64,000 nt of DNA from Flavobacterium sp. M31R6 (GCF_013284035.1 NZ_CP054141.1:1364001-1428000), one strand, 5' to 3'. Shown: positions 1 to 10,408, numbered from the stretch's first letter. Numbers and translations: made by a program. The notes: generated from the letters alone by a model not told the origin.

Positions 1-22
1 TTATACAATTAACACTATTCAC

Positions 23-496
23 TTGGACACAATTATAGGAACATATGAGTGTAAAGTCGATGCAAAAGGACGGGTTTTATTACCTTCCCCCTTAAAAAAG
101 CAATTGGCTTCCTCGCTTCAAAACGGTTTTGTTTTGAAGCGTTCTGTATTTCAGCCCTGTTTGGAATTGTATCCTATGGAAGAGTGGGACTTGATGATGA
201 AAAAAATCAACAAACTTAATCGTTTCGTAAAAAAAAACAATGACTTTATCCGTCGTTTTACGGCTGGTGTAAAAGTGGTAGAAATTGATGCATTGGGTAG
301 GTTGTTGGTTCCTAAAGATTTAGTGGTTTTTGCCAGTATTGATAAAGATGTGGTTTTTTCTTCTGCAGTTAATATTGTAGAAATTTGGGATAAGGATTTG
401 TATGAGAAATCAATAGACGGTGCAGATGTTGATTTTGCGGATTTAGCCGAGGAAGTAATGGGTAATTTAAATGACGACGACAATGGAATATCATAA
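23..496 (+). CDS. mraZ: Transcriptional regulator / division-cluster protein MraZ
   Basis: MraZ is a small DNA-binding protein of the AbrB/SpoVT fold that binds repeats upstream of its own gene and controls the dcw cluster. The 157-aa product carries the two MraZ half-repeats: residues 1-60 with the DAKGRVLLP motif, and a second copy near residues 85-105 with DALGRLLVP. The start taken here is TTG at 23, giving a product beginning MDTIIGTYEC as in other flavobacterial MraZ. The frame stays open to base 1, so the true start could lie further upstream and the promoter is outside the window. The 3' end overlaps rsmH by 26 bases, indicating translational coupling as first gene of the cluster. Confidence 0.93.
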   Translation: MDTIIGTYECKVDAKGRVLLPSPLKKQLASSLQNGFVLKRSVFQPCLELYPMEEWDLMMKKINKLNRFVKKNNDFIRRFTAGVKVVEIDALGRLLVPKDLVVFASIDKDVVFSSAVNIVEIWDKDLYEKSIDGADVDFADLAEEVMGNLNDDDNGIS

Positions 497-1379
497 TCCA
501 GTATTGCTACATGCTTCGGTAGATGGCTTGAATATAAACCCAGACGGAGTTTATGTGGATGTAACTTTTGGAGGAGGTGGTCATTCAAAGGAAATATTGA
601 GTAGGCTGGGGCCAAATGGTAAATTGTTTGCCTTTGACCAAGATGAAGATGCTTTAGCAAATGCTTTGCCTGATGAAAGATTTACGCTTATTAACGAAAA
701 TTTTAGATTTATAAAAAGGTTTTTGCGTTTTTATGGTATAAAAGAAGTCGATGGTATTTTGGGAGATTTGGGAGTTTCTTCTCATCAGTTTGATGTGCCT
801 GAAAGAGGTTTTTCGACTCGATTTGATGCCGGACTGGATATGAGAATGAGTCAAAAAAATGATTTGAATGCCTATCGAGTAGTAAATGAATATGATGATG
901 CCAACTTGAGAAGAGTGTTTTTGGATTATGGAGAGTTGAAAAATGCACCAGCTTTGGCCAGAACAATTATAGAAGCTAGAGAGCATCAATTAATCAAAAC
1001 TACAGATGAATTGAAAGAAGTCTTGGCGAAATATTTGCCTGAAAGAGTTCGAAATAAAATATTGGCTCAAATCTATCAGGCGATTCGTATTGAGGTAAAT
1101 CAAGAAATGGATGTTTTGAAAGAGTTTTTGGAACAATCCCTTGAAATTTTGAAACCAGGAGGAAGATTGAGTGTGATTTCTTATCATTCATTAGAAGATA
1201 GATTGGTAAAAAGATTCATAAAAAATGGAATGTTCGAAGGAGAGCCTGAGCGCGATTTTTATGGAAATTTTTCGGTTCCTTTTAAAACTATCGGAAAATT
1301 AATTGTTCCTGATAACGAAGAAATCAAAATAAACAATAGAGCCAGAAGTGCTAAGTTGAGAATTGCTGAGAAAAAGTAA
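471..1379 (+). CDS. rsmH: 16S rRNA (cytosine(1402)-N(4))-methyltransferase RsmH
   Basis: RsmH (MraW) methylates N4 of C1402 in 16S rRNA using S-adenosylmethionine. The 302-aa protein has the SAM-binding motif VDVTFGGGGHS around residues 29-39, the FDQDEDAL acidic loop, GDLGVSSHQ, and the C-terminal NNRARSAKLR signature. This is normal family length. The ATG at 471 lies inside mraZ; a second ATG at 483 would give MEYHNPVLL and is equally plausible. It sits second in the dcw cluster and ends 4 bases before the ftsL start. Confidence 0.95.
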   Translation: MTTTMEYHNPVLLHASVDGLNINPDGVYVDVTFGGGGHSKEILSRLGPNGKLFAFDQDEDALANALPDERFTLINENFRFIKRFLRFYGIKEVDGILGDLGVSSHQFDVPERGFSTRFDAGLDMRMSQKNDLNAYRVVNEYDDANLRRVFLDYGELKNAPALARTIIEAREHQLIKTTDELKEVLAKYLPERVRNKILAQIYQAIRIEVNQEMDVLKEFLEQSLEILKPGGRLSVISYHSLEDRLVKRFIKNGMFEGEPERDFYGNFSVPFKTIGKLIVPDNEEIKINNRARSAKLRIAEKK

Positions 1380-1383
1380 TAAA

Positions 1384-1731
1384 ATGAAAGGTGGAATTTA
1401 TAACATATTAAAAGCACAGTTTCTTATAGATGATAACGCAGTCAAAAATTGGCGCTTTATTGTCTTTGTGATTTTACTTGCTATAATAATGATTGCCAAT
1501 ACACAGCGTTACGAACAAAAAGTATTTAAGATTGTTGAATTGACCAATAAAGTAAAAGAGTTGCGTTCTGAATTTGTAGACAGACGTTCTGAGTTGATGA
1601 AACTCAAAATGGAATCTACGGTTTCGGCTAAGATGGAAGAAAAACAAATTTTCCCATCAACCGTTCCTCCAGTTAAAATAGAAGTTGAAGAACCTAAAGA
1701 GAAAAATTTCTTAGAAAGAATATGGCAGTAG
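1384..1731 (+). CDS. ftsL: FtsL-like cell division protein
   Basis: Small bitopic division protein, 115 aa. A short basic cytoplasmic N-terminus is followed by a transmembrane segment (about residues 22-38, VFVILLAIIMIAN) and a periplasmic coiled-coil-like region rich in Lys/Glu and Leu heptads. Sequence conservation of FtsL is low; the call rests on size, topology and position between rsmH and ftsI, where ftsL always sits. The start is the ATG at 1384, four bases after the rsmH stop; an in-frame TTG at 1363 lies inside rsmH and is not favoured. It overlaps ftsI by 10 bases. FtsL is expected to recruit the septal synthase FtsWI. Confidence 0.85.
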   Translation: MKGGIYNILKAQFLIDDNAVKNWRFIVFVILLAIIMIANTQRYEQKVFKIVELTNKVKELRSEFVDRRSELMKLKMESTVSAKMEEKQIFPSTVPPVKIEVEEPKEKNFLERIWQ

Positions 1732-3725
1732 AAGATAAATATATATCCTATAGAACCTACTTGGTTGCCGTTTTCATCTTTTTGATGGCAATTGCTATTG
1801 CTGTTAAGTTAACTAATATTCAATGGGTTGATGGAGATCATTACCGAGAATTAGCTAAAGAAAGAACAGTTAGAAATTTTGTTATTCCTGCAAATAAAGG
1901 TAATATCTATTCAGCTGATGGAAGCCTTTTGGCAACCTCAATTCCTAATTATGCAATTCGTTTTGATGCTGTTGCACCAAAAACAGAAGTTTTTGAGAAA
2001 AATGTAAAATTGCTGTCTGATTCATTGGGAATGTTACTTAAAAAATCCAGCAGTACAATTCAAAGTGAATTAAGAAGAGCGAGAGCGCATAAAAACAGAT
2101 ATTTTTTGGTGGCTCAAAAGTTGAGTTATACTGAATATATGAAAATAAAAGGCTTTCCGTTATTTAATTTGGGAGCTTATAAGGGCGGAATTATAATTGA
2201 GCAAAAAACAGTTAGAGAACATCCAATTGGCCACATAGCTGAGCGTACTATTGGTTATGAAAGAAAAATGCCTGAAGGATATTCAGACGGAAAAGGGATC
2301 GAGTGGGCGTATAGTAAATACCTAAACGGAAAAGACGGAAAGATATTAAAACAAAAAATTGCTAAAGGGCAATGGAAACCTATCCGTGATGTAAATGAAG
2401 TAGAACCACAAGATGGATATGATGTTATCTCAACGATAGATGTTTATATTCAGGATATTGCACATCATGCTTTGTTGAAACAATTGGAAGAATACGAAGC
2501 AGATCATGGTTGCGTAGTTGTTATGGAAACCAAGACAGGTCATATCAAAGCCATTTCAAATTTAGGAAGAGCAACCGATGGTAGTTATTATGAAACTACT
2601 AATTATGCTTACGCTGAATCCCATGAGCCAGGGTCTACTTTTAAATTAGTTGATTTGATGTCGATTTTAGAAGATAAAGTTGCGGATACAAGTACTGTAT
2701 ATGATAGTCACGGTGGAGTTGTTATTTACTCAGGAAGGAAAGTAAGAGACTCTCATGAAGGAGGTTATGGTAAAATATCTTTGGCTAGAGGATTTGAAGT
2801 TTCTTCGAATACAGTAATGGTTCAAGCCGTTTATAATAATTACAAAAACAATCCTACGAAGTTTGTGAATCATATTAATTCCTATGGTTTAAATAAGAGA
2901 CTAGGATTGGCTTTTAAGGGTGAAGGAAGGCCAGTTATTCCGCAACCGACAGATAAAAATTGGTCTAACATTTCACTTCCGTGGATGGCTTTCGGATATG
3001 GAGTTTCGGTTACACCTTTGCAAACTTTAACCTTTTATAATGCTGTTGCTAATAATGGAGTAATGGTAAAACCACAATTAGTTTCTGAAATCAAAGCTTG
3101 GAATAAGACCATAAAAAAATACGATACAGAAGTTATGAATCCAAGGATTTGTTCTCCTGAAACGTTAAAAAAAGTAAGAGCAGTTTTGGTTAATGTGGTA
3201 AAAAAAGGAACAGGGTCAAAATTGTATTCCAAAGATTTTTCTATGGCAGGTAAAACGGGGACAGCGCAAGCAAATTATGCGGCAAATGGAGGAAAAGATA
3301 AACATTATGTTTCTTCTTTTGTAGGCTATTTTCCAGCTGATAGTCCTAAGTATTCCTGTATTGTAGTGGTTCATAAACCTAATACTTCTGGTAATGATTA
3401 TTATGGTGCCGATGTTGCTGGGCCAGTTTTTAAGAGAATAGCCCAAAAAATATTTACAGATACGCCTTCTACGAATGTGATTAAGAAATTAGATAATCCT
3501 AATCCAAAACAAGAGAGCAGTTATAATGCCTATTATGTAAAAATGCAGAAAAAGCAAAATTCTGTTCCAAATGTGAAAGGAATGTCAGGAATGGATGCAG
3601 TTGCGTTATTGGAGAATTTGGGCTTAAAGGTTAAAGCTATTGGAATTGGGAAAGTAAAAAAACAATCCATTCAAGCGGGACAAAGTATTGTAAAAAATTC
3701 ATCAATTCTATTGGAATTATCATGA
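1722..3725 (+). CDS. ftsI: Septal peptidoglycan transpeptidase (class B PBP) with PASTA domain
   Basis: Class B penicillin-binding protein that cross-links septal peptidoglycan, partner of FtsW. The 667-aa product has one N-terminal membrane anchor (about residues 11-28), a PBP dimerisation domain, and a transpeptidase domain. The three active-site motifs are S305-T-F-K308, S361-S-N363 and K511-T-G-T514. The last roughly 60 residues (SVPNVKGMSGMDAVALLENLG) form one PASTA domain, a muropeptide/beta-lactam binding module found in SpoVD/PBP2x-type proteins. It overlaps ftsL by 10 bases, and its stop overlaps the murE start (ATGA). Confidence 0.95.
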   Translation: MAVEDKYISYRTYLVAVFIFLMAIAIAVKLTNIQWVDGDHYRELAKERTVRNFVIPANKGNIYSADGSLLATSIPNYAIRFDAVAPKTEVFEKNVKLLSDSLGMLLKKSSSTIQSELRRARAHKNRYFLVAQKLSYTEYMKIKGFPLFNLGAYKGGIIIEQKTVREHPIGHIAERTIGYERKMPEGYSDGKGIEWAYSKYLNGKDGKILKQKIAKGQWKPIRDVNEVEPQDGYDVISTIDVYIQDIAHHALLKQLEEYEADHGCVVVMETKTGHIKAISNLGRATDGSYYETTNYAYAESHEPGSTFKLVDLMSILEDKVADTSTVYDSHGGVVIYSGRKVRDSHEGGYGKISLARGFEVSSNTVMVQAVYNNYKNNPTKFVNHINSYGLNKRLGLAFKGEGRPVIPQPTDKNWSNISLPWMAFGYGVSVTPLQTLTFYNAVANNGVMVKPQLVSEIKAWNKTIKKYDTEVMNPRICSPETLKKVRAVLVNVVKKGTGSKLYSKDFSMAGKTGTAQANYAANGGKDKHYVSSFVGYFPADSPKYSCIVVVHKPNTSGNDYYGADVAGPVFKRIAQKIFTDTPSTNVIKKLDNPNPKQESSYNAYYVKMQKKQNSVPNVKGMSGMDAVALLENLGLKVKAIGIGKVKKQSIQAGQSIVKNSSILLELS

Positions 3726-5185
3726 GTATACTAAAAGACATATTATATAAAGTAGCGATAGAATCTGTAACGGGTTCTACCGAAATTGCTATCAACCAAT
3801 TGAATTTTGATTCTAGAAAAGTAGAAAAAAATGACGTTTTTATTGCGATTCGAGGGACTATTTCAGATGGGCATGATTTTATTGAAAAAGCAATTGGACT
3901 TGGTGCTACAGCGGTTATTTGTGATACGCTTCCGGCTAGTCTGCAAAATGGAGTGACTTATGTGTGTGTGAAAGACACCAATGCCGCCTTGGCTTTTATG
4001 GCTGCCAATTATTTTGGTAATCCATCGCAAAAGCTAAAATTGGTTGGTATTACAGGAACGAATGGTAAAACAACTATTGCTTCTCTGTTATATCAAATGT
4101 TTAAAAAAGCAGATTTTAAAGTAGGTTTGCTTTCTACTGTGAAGATTTTAGTTGATGATGTAGAATATAAAGCAACCCATACTACTCCAGATTCTATAAC
4201 TATAAATTCTTTCCTCAAGGAAATGGTGGATGCTGGTGTTGAATATTGTTTTATGGAGGTAAGCTCGCATGGTATTCACCAAAAGCGAACTGAGGCTTTG
4301 CATTTTAGAGGAGGAATATTTACTAATTTATCCCATGATCATTTAGATTATCATCCGACGTTTGCGGAATATAGAGATGTAAAAAAATCTTTTTTCGATC
4401 ATTTACCAAGTGATGCTTTTGCGCTTACCAATATCGACGATAAAAATGGGCAAGTAATGCTTCAAAATACTGCTGCCAAAAAACTTACTTATGCTCTAAA
4501 AACTTATGCCGATTATAAAGCACAAATTCTGGAAAATCAATTGTCTGGTTTGTTGTTGAAAATAAATGGTAATGAAGTTTGGGTGAAATTAATTGGAACT
4601 TTTAATGCTTATAACCTGTTGGCAATATATGGGACGGCTGTAGAATTAGGGCTGGACAGTTTGGAAGTACTGCGATTGATGTCAGAATTGGAAAGTGTTT
4701 CTGGACGATTCCAATATATTGTTTCCAATACAAACATAACGGCTATAGTAGATTATGCTCATACACCAGATGCACTCGAAAATGTTTTGAATACCATTAA
4801 CGATGTGCGAACCAATAATGAACAATTAATAACAGTTGTGGGTTGTGGAGGTAACAGAGATACTGCAAAACGTCCTGTTATGGCCAATATCGCCACAGAA
4901 TTAAGTGATAAAGTAATTTTGACTTCGGATAATCCTAGAAACGAAGAGCCGGAAGCCATTATTCAAGAAATGGAAAAAGGGATTCAATCTCAAAATTTCA
5001 AAAAAGTTTTGTCGATTACGGATAGGCTGCAAGCGATTAAAACAGCTTGTCAATTGGCACAGCCAAATGATATTATATTGATTGCTGGTAAAGGGCATGA
5101 AACCTATCAGGAAATCAAAGGGGTACGTCATGATTTTGATGACATGAAAAATGTAAAAGAGATTTTAGATCAACTGTTAAAATAA
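3722..5185 (+). CDS. murE: UDP-MurNAc-L-Ala-D-Glu:meso-diaminopimelate ligase
   Basis: Cytoplasmic ATP-dependent Mur ligase that adds the third stem-peptide residue. The 487-aa protein has the P-loop GTNGKTT, the central domain SSHGIH motif, and a C-terminal domain carrying DNPR (within TSDNPRNEEP), the motif that marks enzymes selecting meso-diaminopimelate rather than lysine. This therefore predicts DAP-type peptidoglycan in the host. It starts in the ATGA overlap with ftsI and is followed after 6 bases by mraY. Confidence 0.96.
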   Translation: MSILKDILYKVAIESVTGSTEIAINQLNFDSRKVEKNDVFIAIRGTISDGHDFIEKAIGLGATAVICDTLPASLQNGVTYVCVKDTNAALAFMAANYFGNPSQKLKLVGITGTNGKTTIASLLYQMFKKADFKVGLLSTVKILVDDVEYKATHTTPDSITINSFLKEMVDAGVEYCFMEVSSHGIHQKRTEALHFRGGIFTNLSHDHLDYHPTFAEYRDVKKSFFDHLPSDAFALTNIDDKNGQVMLQNTAAKKLTYALKTYADYKAQILENQLSGLLLKINGNEVWVKLIGTFNAYNLLAIYGTAVELGLDSLEVLRLMSELESVSGRFQYIVSNTNITAIVDYAHTPDALENVLNTINDVRTNNEQLITVVGCGGNRDTAKRPVMANIATELSDKVILTSDNPRNEEPEAIIQEMEKGIQSQNFKKVLSITDRLQAIKTACQLAQPNDIILIAGKGHETYQEIKGVRHDFDDMKNVKEILDQLLK

Positions 5186-5191
5186 AACAAT

Positions 5192-6421
5192 ATGCTATAC
5201 TACTTATTTCAATATTTAGACAAAGTAATGGATGTTCCTGGTACAGGGGTTTTTCAATACATCACCTTTAGATCGTCCTTGGCATTGATGTTATCATTGT
5301 TATTGTCTACCATTTATGGAAAACGCATAATTGGTTTTTTAAGTAGACAGCAAGTGGGGGAAACAGTTCGTGAATTGGGGTTGGCTGGACAAAATGAAAA
5401 AGCGGGTACACCAACAATGGGGGGTATCATTATCATATTTGCGACTTTGGTTCCTGTGATACTTTTTGCTAAACTGCATAATATCTATATTGTTTTATTG
5501 ATAGTTACCACCTTATGGATGGGAACTATTGGTTTTATTGACGATTATATTAAGATTTTTAAGAAAGACAAACAAGGTCTTAAAGGTATATTTAAAGTAT
5601 TTGGTCAAGTTGGACTAGGAGTAATTGTTGGGTCAGTTCTGTATTTCAGCCCTGCCGTTACCGTTAGAACCGATACAGGTAAGGTTGATATTTTTAAACA
5701 AACTACAGAAACTGTTGTTAAACCAGCTTCAATGGAGGAAAAATCAACTGCTACTACAATTCCTTTCTTCAAAAATAATGAATTTGATTATGCCGAATTA
5801 TTAGCTTGGACAGGCGAAGGGTATGAAAAATGGGCTTGGTTGGTTTTTATTCCAATCGTCATTTTTATAATCACAGCAGTTTCAAACGGGGCCAATTTAA
5901 CTGACGGTATTGACGGTCTGGCTGCAGGAACTTCTGCGGTTTCGGTTTTTGCATTAGCGATTTTCACATTTGTTTCGGGTAATATTATTTTCTCAAACTA
6001 TCTAAACATAATGTACATACCCAATTCGGGTGAGATGACTGTTTTTATAGCTTCATTTCTCGGTGCTTTGATTGGTTTTCTTTGGTACAACTCCTACCCA
6101 GCATCTGTTTTTATGGGAGATACAGGAAGTTTAACTATCGGAGGAATTATTGCGGTACTAGCAATTGCTGTTCGAAAAGAAATGCTAATTCCTTTATTGT
6201 GTGGAATCTTTTTGGTTGAAAACTTCTCTGTTGTTTTGCAAGTAAGCTATTTTAAATATACTAAAAAACGCTTTGGAGAAGGGCGAAGGATTTTTCTAAT
6301 GTCACCACTGCATCATCATTATCAAAAGAAGGGATATCATGAAAGTAAGATAGTGACGCGGTTTTGGGTAGTAGCTATCATGCTGGCCATTTTATCAATT
6401 GTTACACTGAAACTGAGATAG
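5192..6421 (+). CDS. mraY: Phospho-N-acetylmuramoyl-pentapeptide-transferase
   Basis: Integral membrane enzyme that moves phospho-MurNAc-pentapeptide to undecaprenyl phosphate to make lipid I. The 409-aa protein has many membrane segments and the catalytic signatures [19 protein letters not shown] and the HHHYQKKG loop. It is some 50 residues longer than the roughly 360-aa proteobacterial enzyme. The surplus is a polar insert at about residues 160-210 (rich in Thr, Lys and Glu) between membrane segments, as is usual in Bacteroidota. One base separates its stop from murD. Confidence 0.95.
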   Translation: MLYYLFQYLDKVMDVPGTGVFQYITFRSSLALMLSLLLSTIYGKRIIGFLSRQQVGETVRELGLAGQNEKAGTPTMGGIIIIFATLVPVILFAKLHNIYIVLLIVTTLWMGTIGFIDDYIKIFKKDKQGLKGIFKVFGQVGLGVIVGSVLYFSPAVTVRTDTGKVDIFKQTTETVVKPASMEEKSTATTIPFFKNNEFDYAELLAWTGEGYEKWAWLVFIPIVIFIITAVSNGANLTDGIDGLAAGTSAVSVFALAIFTFVSGNIIFSNYLNIMYIPNSGEMTVFIASFLGALIGFLWYNSYPASVFMGDTGSLTIGGIIAVLAIAVRKEMLIPLLCGIFLVENFSVVLQVSYFKYTKKRFGEGRRIFLMSPLHHHYQKKGYHESKIVTRFWVVAIMLAILSIVTLKLR

Positions 6422-6422
6422 T

Positions 6423-7754
6423 ATGAGGCTAGTGATTTTAGGGGGAGGAGAAAGTGGTGTTGGTACTGCTATTCTCGGTAAGAAAAAAGGTTATGATGTT
6501 TTTGTTTCCGATTTTGGAAAGATAAAAGACAGTTATAAAGAGGTGTTAATTATAAACGGCATCGCTTGGGAAGAAGAAAAACATACTGAGGGTTTAGTTT
6601 TGAATGCCGATTTGGTTATGAAAAGCCCCGGTATTCCTGATAAATCACCAATTGTGAAGCAATTAAAAAGTAAAGGTATTGCGGTAATCTCCGAGATTGA
6701 ATTTGCCGCTCCTTTTACCAAAGCTTTTACGGTCGGAATAACAGGTAGTAACGGGAAAACAACTACCACAATGCTTACTCATCATTTGTTGAAAACGGCA
6801 GGATTGAATGTTGGGTTAGCCGGAAATGTAGGTAAAAGTTTTGCATGGCAGGTCGCAGATAATGATTATGATTTTTATGTAATTGAGTTGAGCAGTTTTC
6901 AGTTAGATGGAATTGTGGATTACAGACCAGACATTGCTATAATAACGAATATTAGTCCTGATCATTTAGATCGATATGAGTACAAATATCAAAATTACAT
7001 AGAGTCTAAGTTTCGTATCACGATGAATCAAACGGAGGAAGATTTCCTTATTTACGATGCAAATGATGAAGCCATTTTAGAATGGTTGAGTAAAAATAAA
7101 GTTAAAGCCAAATTAATTCCTTTTTCGTTAACCGACGAATTTACTGAAGGAGCTTATATAAAAAATAACAAAATGGAAGTAAAGATCAACCAAGAAGAGT
7201 TTACAATGGACACAGAATACATTGCATTAGAAGGAAAACATAATTTAAAGAATGCTATGGCAGCCACTTCTGTTGCAAAAATTTTGCAAATAAGAAAAGA
7301 AACGATTCGTGAGAGTTTATCTAATTTTCAAGGTGTTGAACATCGTTTGGAAAAAGTTTTGAAGATTCAGAATGTTCAATATATCAATGATTCAAAAGCT
7401 ACTAATGTAAATTCAGTATTCTTCGCTTTAGACAGTATGAACACACCTACTGTTTGGATAGTGGGAGGAGTTGATAAAGGAAATGATTACCATGAATTAA
7501 TGTCGTTAGTTCGTGAAAAAGTAAAAGCAATTGTTTGTTTAGGAGTTGATAATAAAAAAATTATTGATGCCTTCGGGAATGTGGTTGATATAATGGTTGA
7601 AGTAACTAGTATGAGTGAAGCTGTTCGTATGGCCCAACGTTTATCTGAAAAAGGAGATACAGTGTTATTGTCTCCAGCATGTGCCAGTTTTGATTTGTTT
7701 GAAAGCTATGAAGACAGAGGAAAGCAATTTAAACAAGCGGTAAAGAATTTATAA
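6423..7754 (+). CDS. murD: UDP-N-acetylmuramoylalanine:D-glutamate ligase
   Basis: Cytoplasmic Mur ligase adding D-Glu to UDP-MurNAc-L-Ala. The 443-aa protein shows an N-terminal Rossmann-type UDP-binding region (ILGGGESGVGTA), the ATP P-loop GSNGKTTTT near residue 107, the central HRLEKV and DSKATN motifs, and a C-terminal SPACASFDLF segment typical of MurD. It follows mraY immediately. An 86-base gap with a strong hairpin then separates it from ftsW. Confidence 0.95.
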   Translation: MRLVILGGGESGVGTAILGKKKGYDVFVSDFGKIKDSYKEVLIINGIAWEEEKHTEGLVLNADLVMKSPGIPDKSPIVKQLKSKGIAVISEIEFAAPFTKAFTVGITGSNGKTTTTMLTHHLLKTAGLNVGLAGNVGKSFAWQVADNDYDFYVIELSSFQLDGIVDYRPDIAIITNISPDHLDRYEYKYQNYIESKFRITMNQTEEDFLIYDANDEAILEWLSKNKVKAKLIPFSLTDEFTEGAYIKNNKMEVKINQEEFTMDTEYIALEGKHNLKNAMAATSVAKILQIRKETIRESLSNFQGVEHRLEKVLKIQNVQYINDSKATNVNSVFFALDSMNTPTVWIVGGVDKGNDYHELMSLVREKVKAIVCLGVDNKKIIDAFGNVVDIMVEVTSMSEAVRMAQRLSEKGDTVLLSPACASFDLFESYEDRGKQFKQAVKNL

Positions 7755-7769
7755 AAAAAGAGTTTAAAA

Positions 7770-7813
7770 GTTTAAAGTTTAAGGTTGATGTCACTCAACT
7801 TTAAACTTTAAAC
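7770..7813 (+). repeat. 19-bp-stem hairpin between murD and ftsW
   Basis: Two 19-base arms (7770-7788 and 7795-7813) are reverse complements except for one position and flank a 6-base loop TGTCAC. The arms are built from repeats of GTTTAAA. The right arm ends in AAAC rather than a T tract, so it does not look like a classical terminator. It may be an RNA-processing or attenuating structure inside the dcw transcript, or a dispersed palindromic repeat. Confidence 0.75.
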
Positions 7814-7840
7814 AAAATAAACCTTCAAACAAAGATTATC

Positions 7841-9160
7841 ATGAAAGAACTAATTAACAAGCTAAAAGGAGATAAAGGCATTTGGTCATTCGTGGCCTTG
7901 TTGGGCCTGTTTTCCTTTATGCCAGTTTTTAGTGCAAGTAGTAATTTGGCTTATTTAGGGCATGGTACTGGGAATACTTTGGGTTATTTGGTGAAGCATT
8001 TTGCCCATATCTGTATTGGTTTTTTAATTATTTATTGGGTTCATAAAATTCCTTATCATTATTTCAGAGCCATTTCAAAAGCGGGATTGCCTGTAGTTTG
8101 GATTTTATTGGCTTATACTTTGGTTAAAGGAACTGTGATTGCAGGTGCCAATGCCAGTCGATGGATTCAGATTCCATTCATCGGGTTGTCGTTTCAAACT
8201 TCTACACTGGCGGCAATTATGTTGTTTATTTTTGTTGCTCGTTATTTATCTAAAACCAGAGAGACGCCTATTACTTTCAAGTCCTCTTTATGGGAGCTAT
8301 GGACTCCGGTTTTTATAACTTTGATGTTTATTCTGCCGGCAAATTTTTCGACCACGGCTTTAATTTTTGCAATGGTAGTTATGCTTGCTTTTATAGGTAG
8401 ATATCCTTTGAAGTACATATTTTTTATCATAGGTTCTGGAGTTGTGATTTTGTTTTTGTTTTTTTTAATGTCAAAAGCTTTTCCTGAATCTAAATTTTTC
8501 AGTAGGGTAGGGACTTGGCAAAGTCGTATTGAGAATTTTACAAGTAATAAAGCAGACGAGGATGATTATCAAATAGAAAAGGCTAAAATTGCTATTGCTT
8601 CAGGTCAATTATATGGTTTAGGACCAGGGAAAAGTGTTCAGAAAAATTTCTTGCCACAGTCCTCTTCCGATTTTATTTATGCCATTATTGTTGAAGAATA
8701 TGGACTTGTTGGAGGTTTGGGGGTTCTAATATTGTACCTTCTTTTGTTATTCCGATTTGTAGTTGCCTCACATAAGGCGAATACGCTCTTTGGAAAATTA
8801 GTGGTAATAGGTTTAGGCTTTCCAATGATTTTTCAGGCCATGATTAATATGGCAGTTGCGGTGGAATTATTGCCAGTTACAGGACAAACATTGCCTTTGA
8901 TAAGTAGTGGAGGTAGTTCGATTTGGATGACCTGTTTCGGACTCGGAATTATTTTGAGCGTGACCAAGAAAGAAGAGGAAATTGCACAGGAAAAATTAGA
9001 AAAAGAAAAAAGAGAAGAAATACTTCAAAAACTTATAGATAGAGAATTGGAAGCAGATCTTGAGGAAGCAGATTTTAAAAATGTAAATGACAATTTTGAC
9101 ACAAGCGGTTATTCTATTACGGATAATTCAACAAACCCAATGGATGCGGTGTTGAAATAA
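7841..9160 (+). CDS. ftsW: SEDS-family septal peptidoglycan glycosyltransferase FtsW
   Basis: Polytopic membrane protein of the SEDS family that polymerises lipid II at the septum with FtsI. The 439-aa product shows about ten hydrophobic segments, the SEDS motif GLGPGKSVQKNFLPQSSSDF (about residues 262-281) and the late GQTLPLISSGGSS motif near residue 348. The C-terminus is a charged cytoplasmic tail of about 60 residues (Glu/Lys rich). Membership in the dcw cluster between murD and murG separates it from RodA. Confidence 0.94.
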   Translation: MKELINKLKGDKGIWSFVALLGLFSFMPVFSASSNLAYLGHGTGNTLGYLVKHFAHICIGFLIIYWVHKIPYHYFRAISKAGLPVVWILLAYTLVKGTVIAGANASRWIQIPFIGLSFQTSTLAAIMLFIFVARYLSKTRETPITFKSSLWELWTPVFITLMFILPANFSTTALIFAMVVMLAFIGRYPLKYIFFIIGSGVVILFLFFLMSKAFPESKFFSRVGTWQSRIENFTSNKADEDDYQIEKAKIAIASGQLYGLGPGKSVQKNFLPQSSSDFIYAIIVEEYGLVGGLGVLILYLLLLFRFVVASHKANTLFGKLVVIGLGFPMIFQAMINMAVAVELLPVTGQTLPLISSGGSSIWMTCFGLGIILSVTKKEEEIAQEKLEKEKREEILQKLIDRELEADLEEADFKNVNDNFDTSGYSITDNSTNPMDAVLK

Positions 9161-9240
9161 TTGGGTTTATTAGATATTTTAAAATAATACAGTTCGTTAC
9201 AATTTAGTATTAAAAGAAGCAACTTAGAAATTTTTTCAAA

Positions 9241-10332
9241 ATGGCAAAACATAGATTTATCTTGAGTGGAGGTGGGACAGGAGGACATATTTATCCTGCA
9301 ATTGCAATTGCAAATGAATTGGAGTCTCGTTTTCCCGATGCTGAAATTTTGTTCGTTGGTGCCAAAGACAAAATGGAAATGCAAAAAGTGCCTCAAGCGG
9401 GTTACAAAATAAAAGGTCTTTGGATTGCTGGTCTACAAAGAAAACTAACAATTCAAAACGCAATGTTCCCATTCAAATTATTGAATAGTTTATGGGAATC
9501 TAGAAAAATTATAAAAAAATTCCAGCCGGATGTTGTTATTGGTACAGGTGGATTTGCCAGTGGACCATTATTGAAAATGGCCAATAGCATGAATATCCCA
9601 ACCGTAATCCAAGAACAAAATTCTTATCCGGGGATTACTAATAAACTTTTGAGTAAAAAGGCGAATAGCATTTGTGTTGCCTATGATCATCTGGAGCGTT
9701 TTTTTCCGAAAGAAAAAATGATTTTGACGGGGAATCCAGTTCGTCAAGATTTATTGGATATACAAGACAAAAGAAAAGAAGCTATCGAATATTTTAATTT
9801 GGACCCATCCAAGAAAACACTGCTGGTTCTTGGTGGTAGCCTTGGCGCCAGAAGAATTAATCAATTGATCGAAAAAGAATTGGCTAATCTGCTTTCTTTA
9901 AATGTGCAAGTGATATGGCAATGTGGGAAATTTTATTTAGAGGATTATAAAAAATATATTAAGCATAATGTACAAGTAGTTGCCTTTATCGAAAGAATGG
10001 ATTTAGTTTATGCCGCTGCAGACATAGTTATTTCGAGAGCCGGGGCTTCTTCTGTTTCGGAGTTGTGTATTGTTGGTAAGCCAGTGATTTTTATTCCTTC
10101 GCCTAATGTGGCCGAAGATCACCAAACTAAAAATGCACAGGCAATAGTAAATAAGAAAGGAGCTATTTTGCTTAAAGAATCACAATTGGATGAAGATTTT
10201 AGCTTAGTTTTTGAATCGTTGATAAAAGACCAAGGGAAGCAAGATCAATTAAGTGAAAATATTAAATTATTGGCTAAGCCAAAAGCGACTGAACAAATTG
10301 TCGATGCAATTGTTAAGTTGATTAAAAAATAA
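9241..10332 (+). CDS. murG: UDP-GlcNAc:lipid I N-acetylglucosamine transferase MurG
   Basis: Peripheral membrane GT28 glycosyltransferase converting lipid I to lipid II. The 363-aa protein carries the glycine-rich donor/lipid loop [11 protein letters not shown] (residues 10-20), GTGGFASGP, the EQNSYPG motif and the C-terminal donor site [11 protein letters not shown]. Length is normal. The ATG at 9241 follows an 80-base AT-rich gap after ftsW with no obvious terminator, so cotranscription is likely. Confidence 0.96.
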   Translation: MAKHRFILSGGGTGGHIYPAIAIANELESRFPDAEILFVGAKDKMEMQKVPQAGYKIKGLWIAGLQRKLTIQNAMFPFKLLNSLWESRKIIKKFQPDVVIGTGGFASGPLLKMANSMNIPTVIQEQNSYPGITNKLLSKKANSICVAYDHLERFFPKEKMILTGNPVRQDLLDIQDKRKEAIEYFNLDPSKKTLLVLGGSLGARRINQLIEKELANLLSLNVQVIWQCGKFYLEDYKKYIKHNVQVVAFIERMDLVYAAADIVISRAGASSVSELCIVGKPVIFIPSPNVAEDHQTKNAQAIVNKKGAILLKESQLDEDFSLVFESLIKDQGKQDQLSENIKLLAKPKATEQIVDAIVKLIKK

Positions 10333-10408
10333 AGTTAATGAATCGATTAGTATGTCGAATGTGTAGAATGGAAGTGGATAATCTGGATAAATTAAAATAA
10401 GAAATAAA

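Noticed and set aside
151..660. 169-codon minus-strand frame over mraZ/rsmH
   Set aside because: Antisense to two clear genes; no motif.
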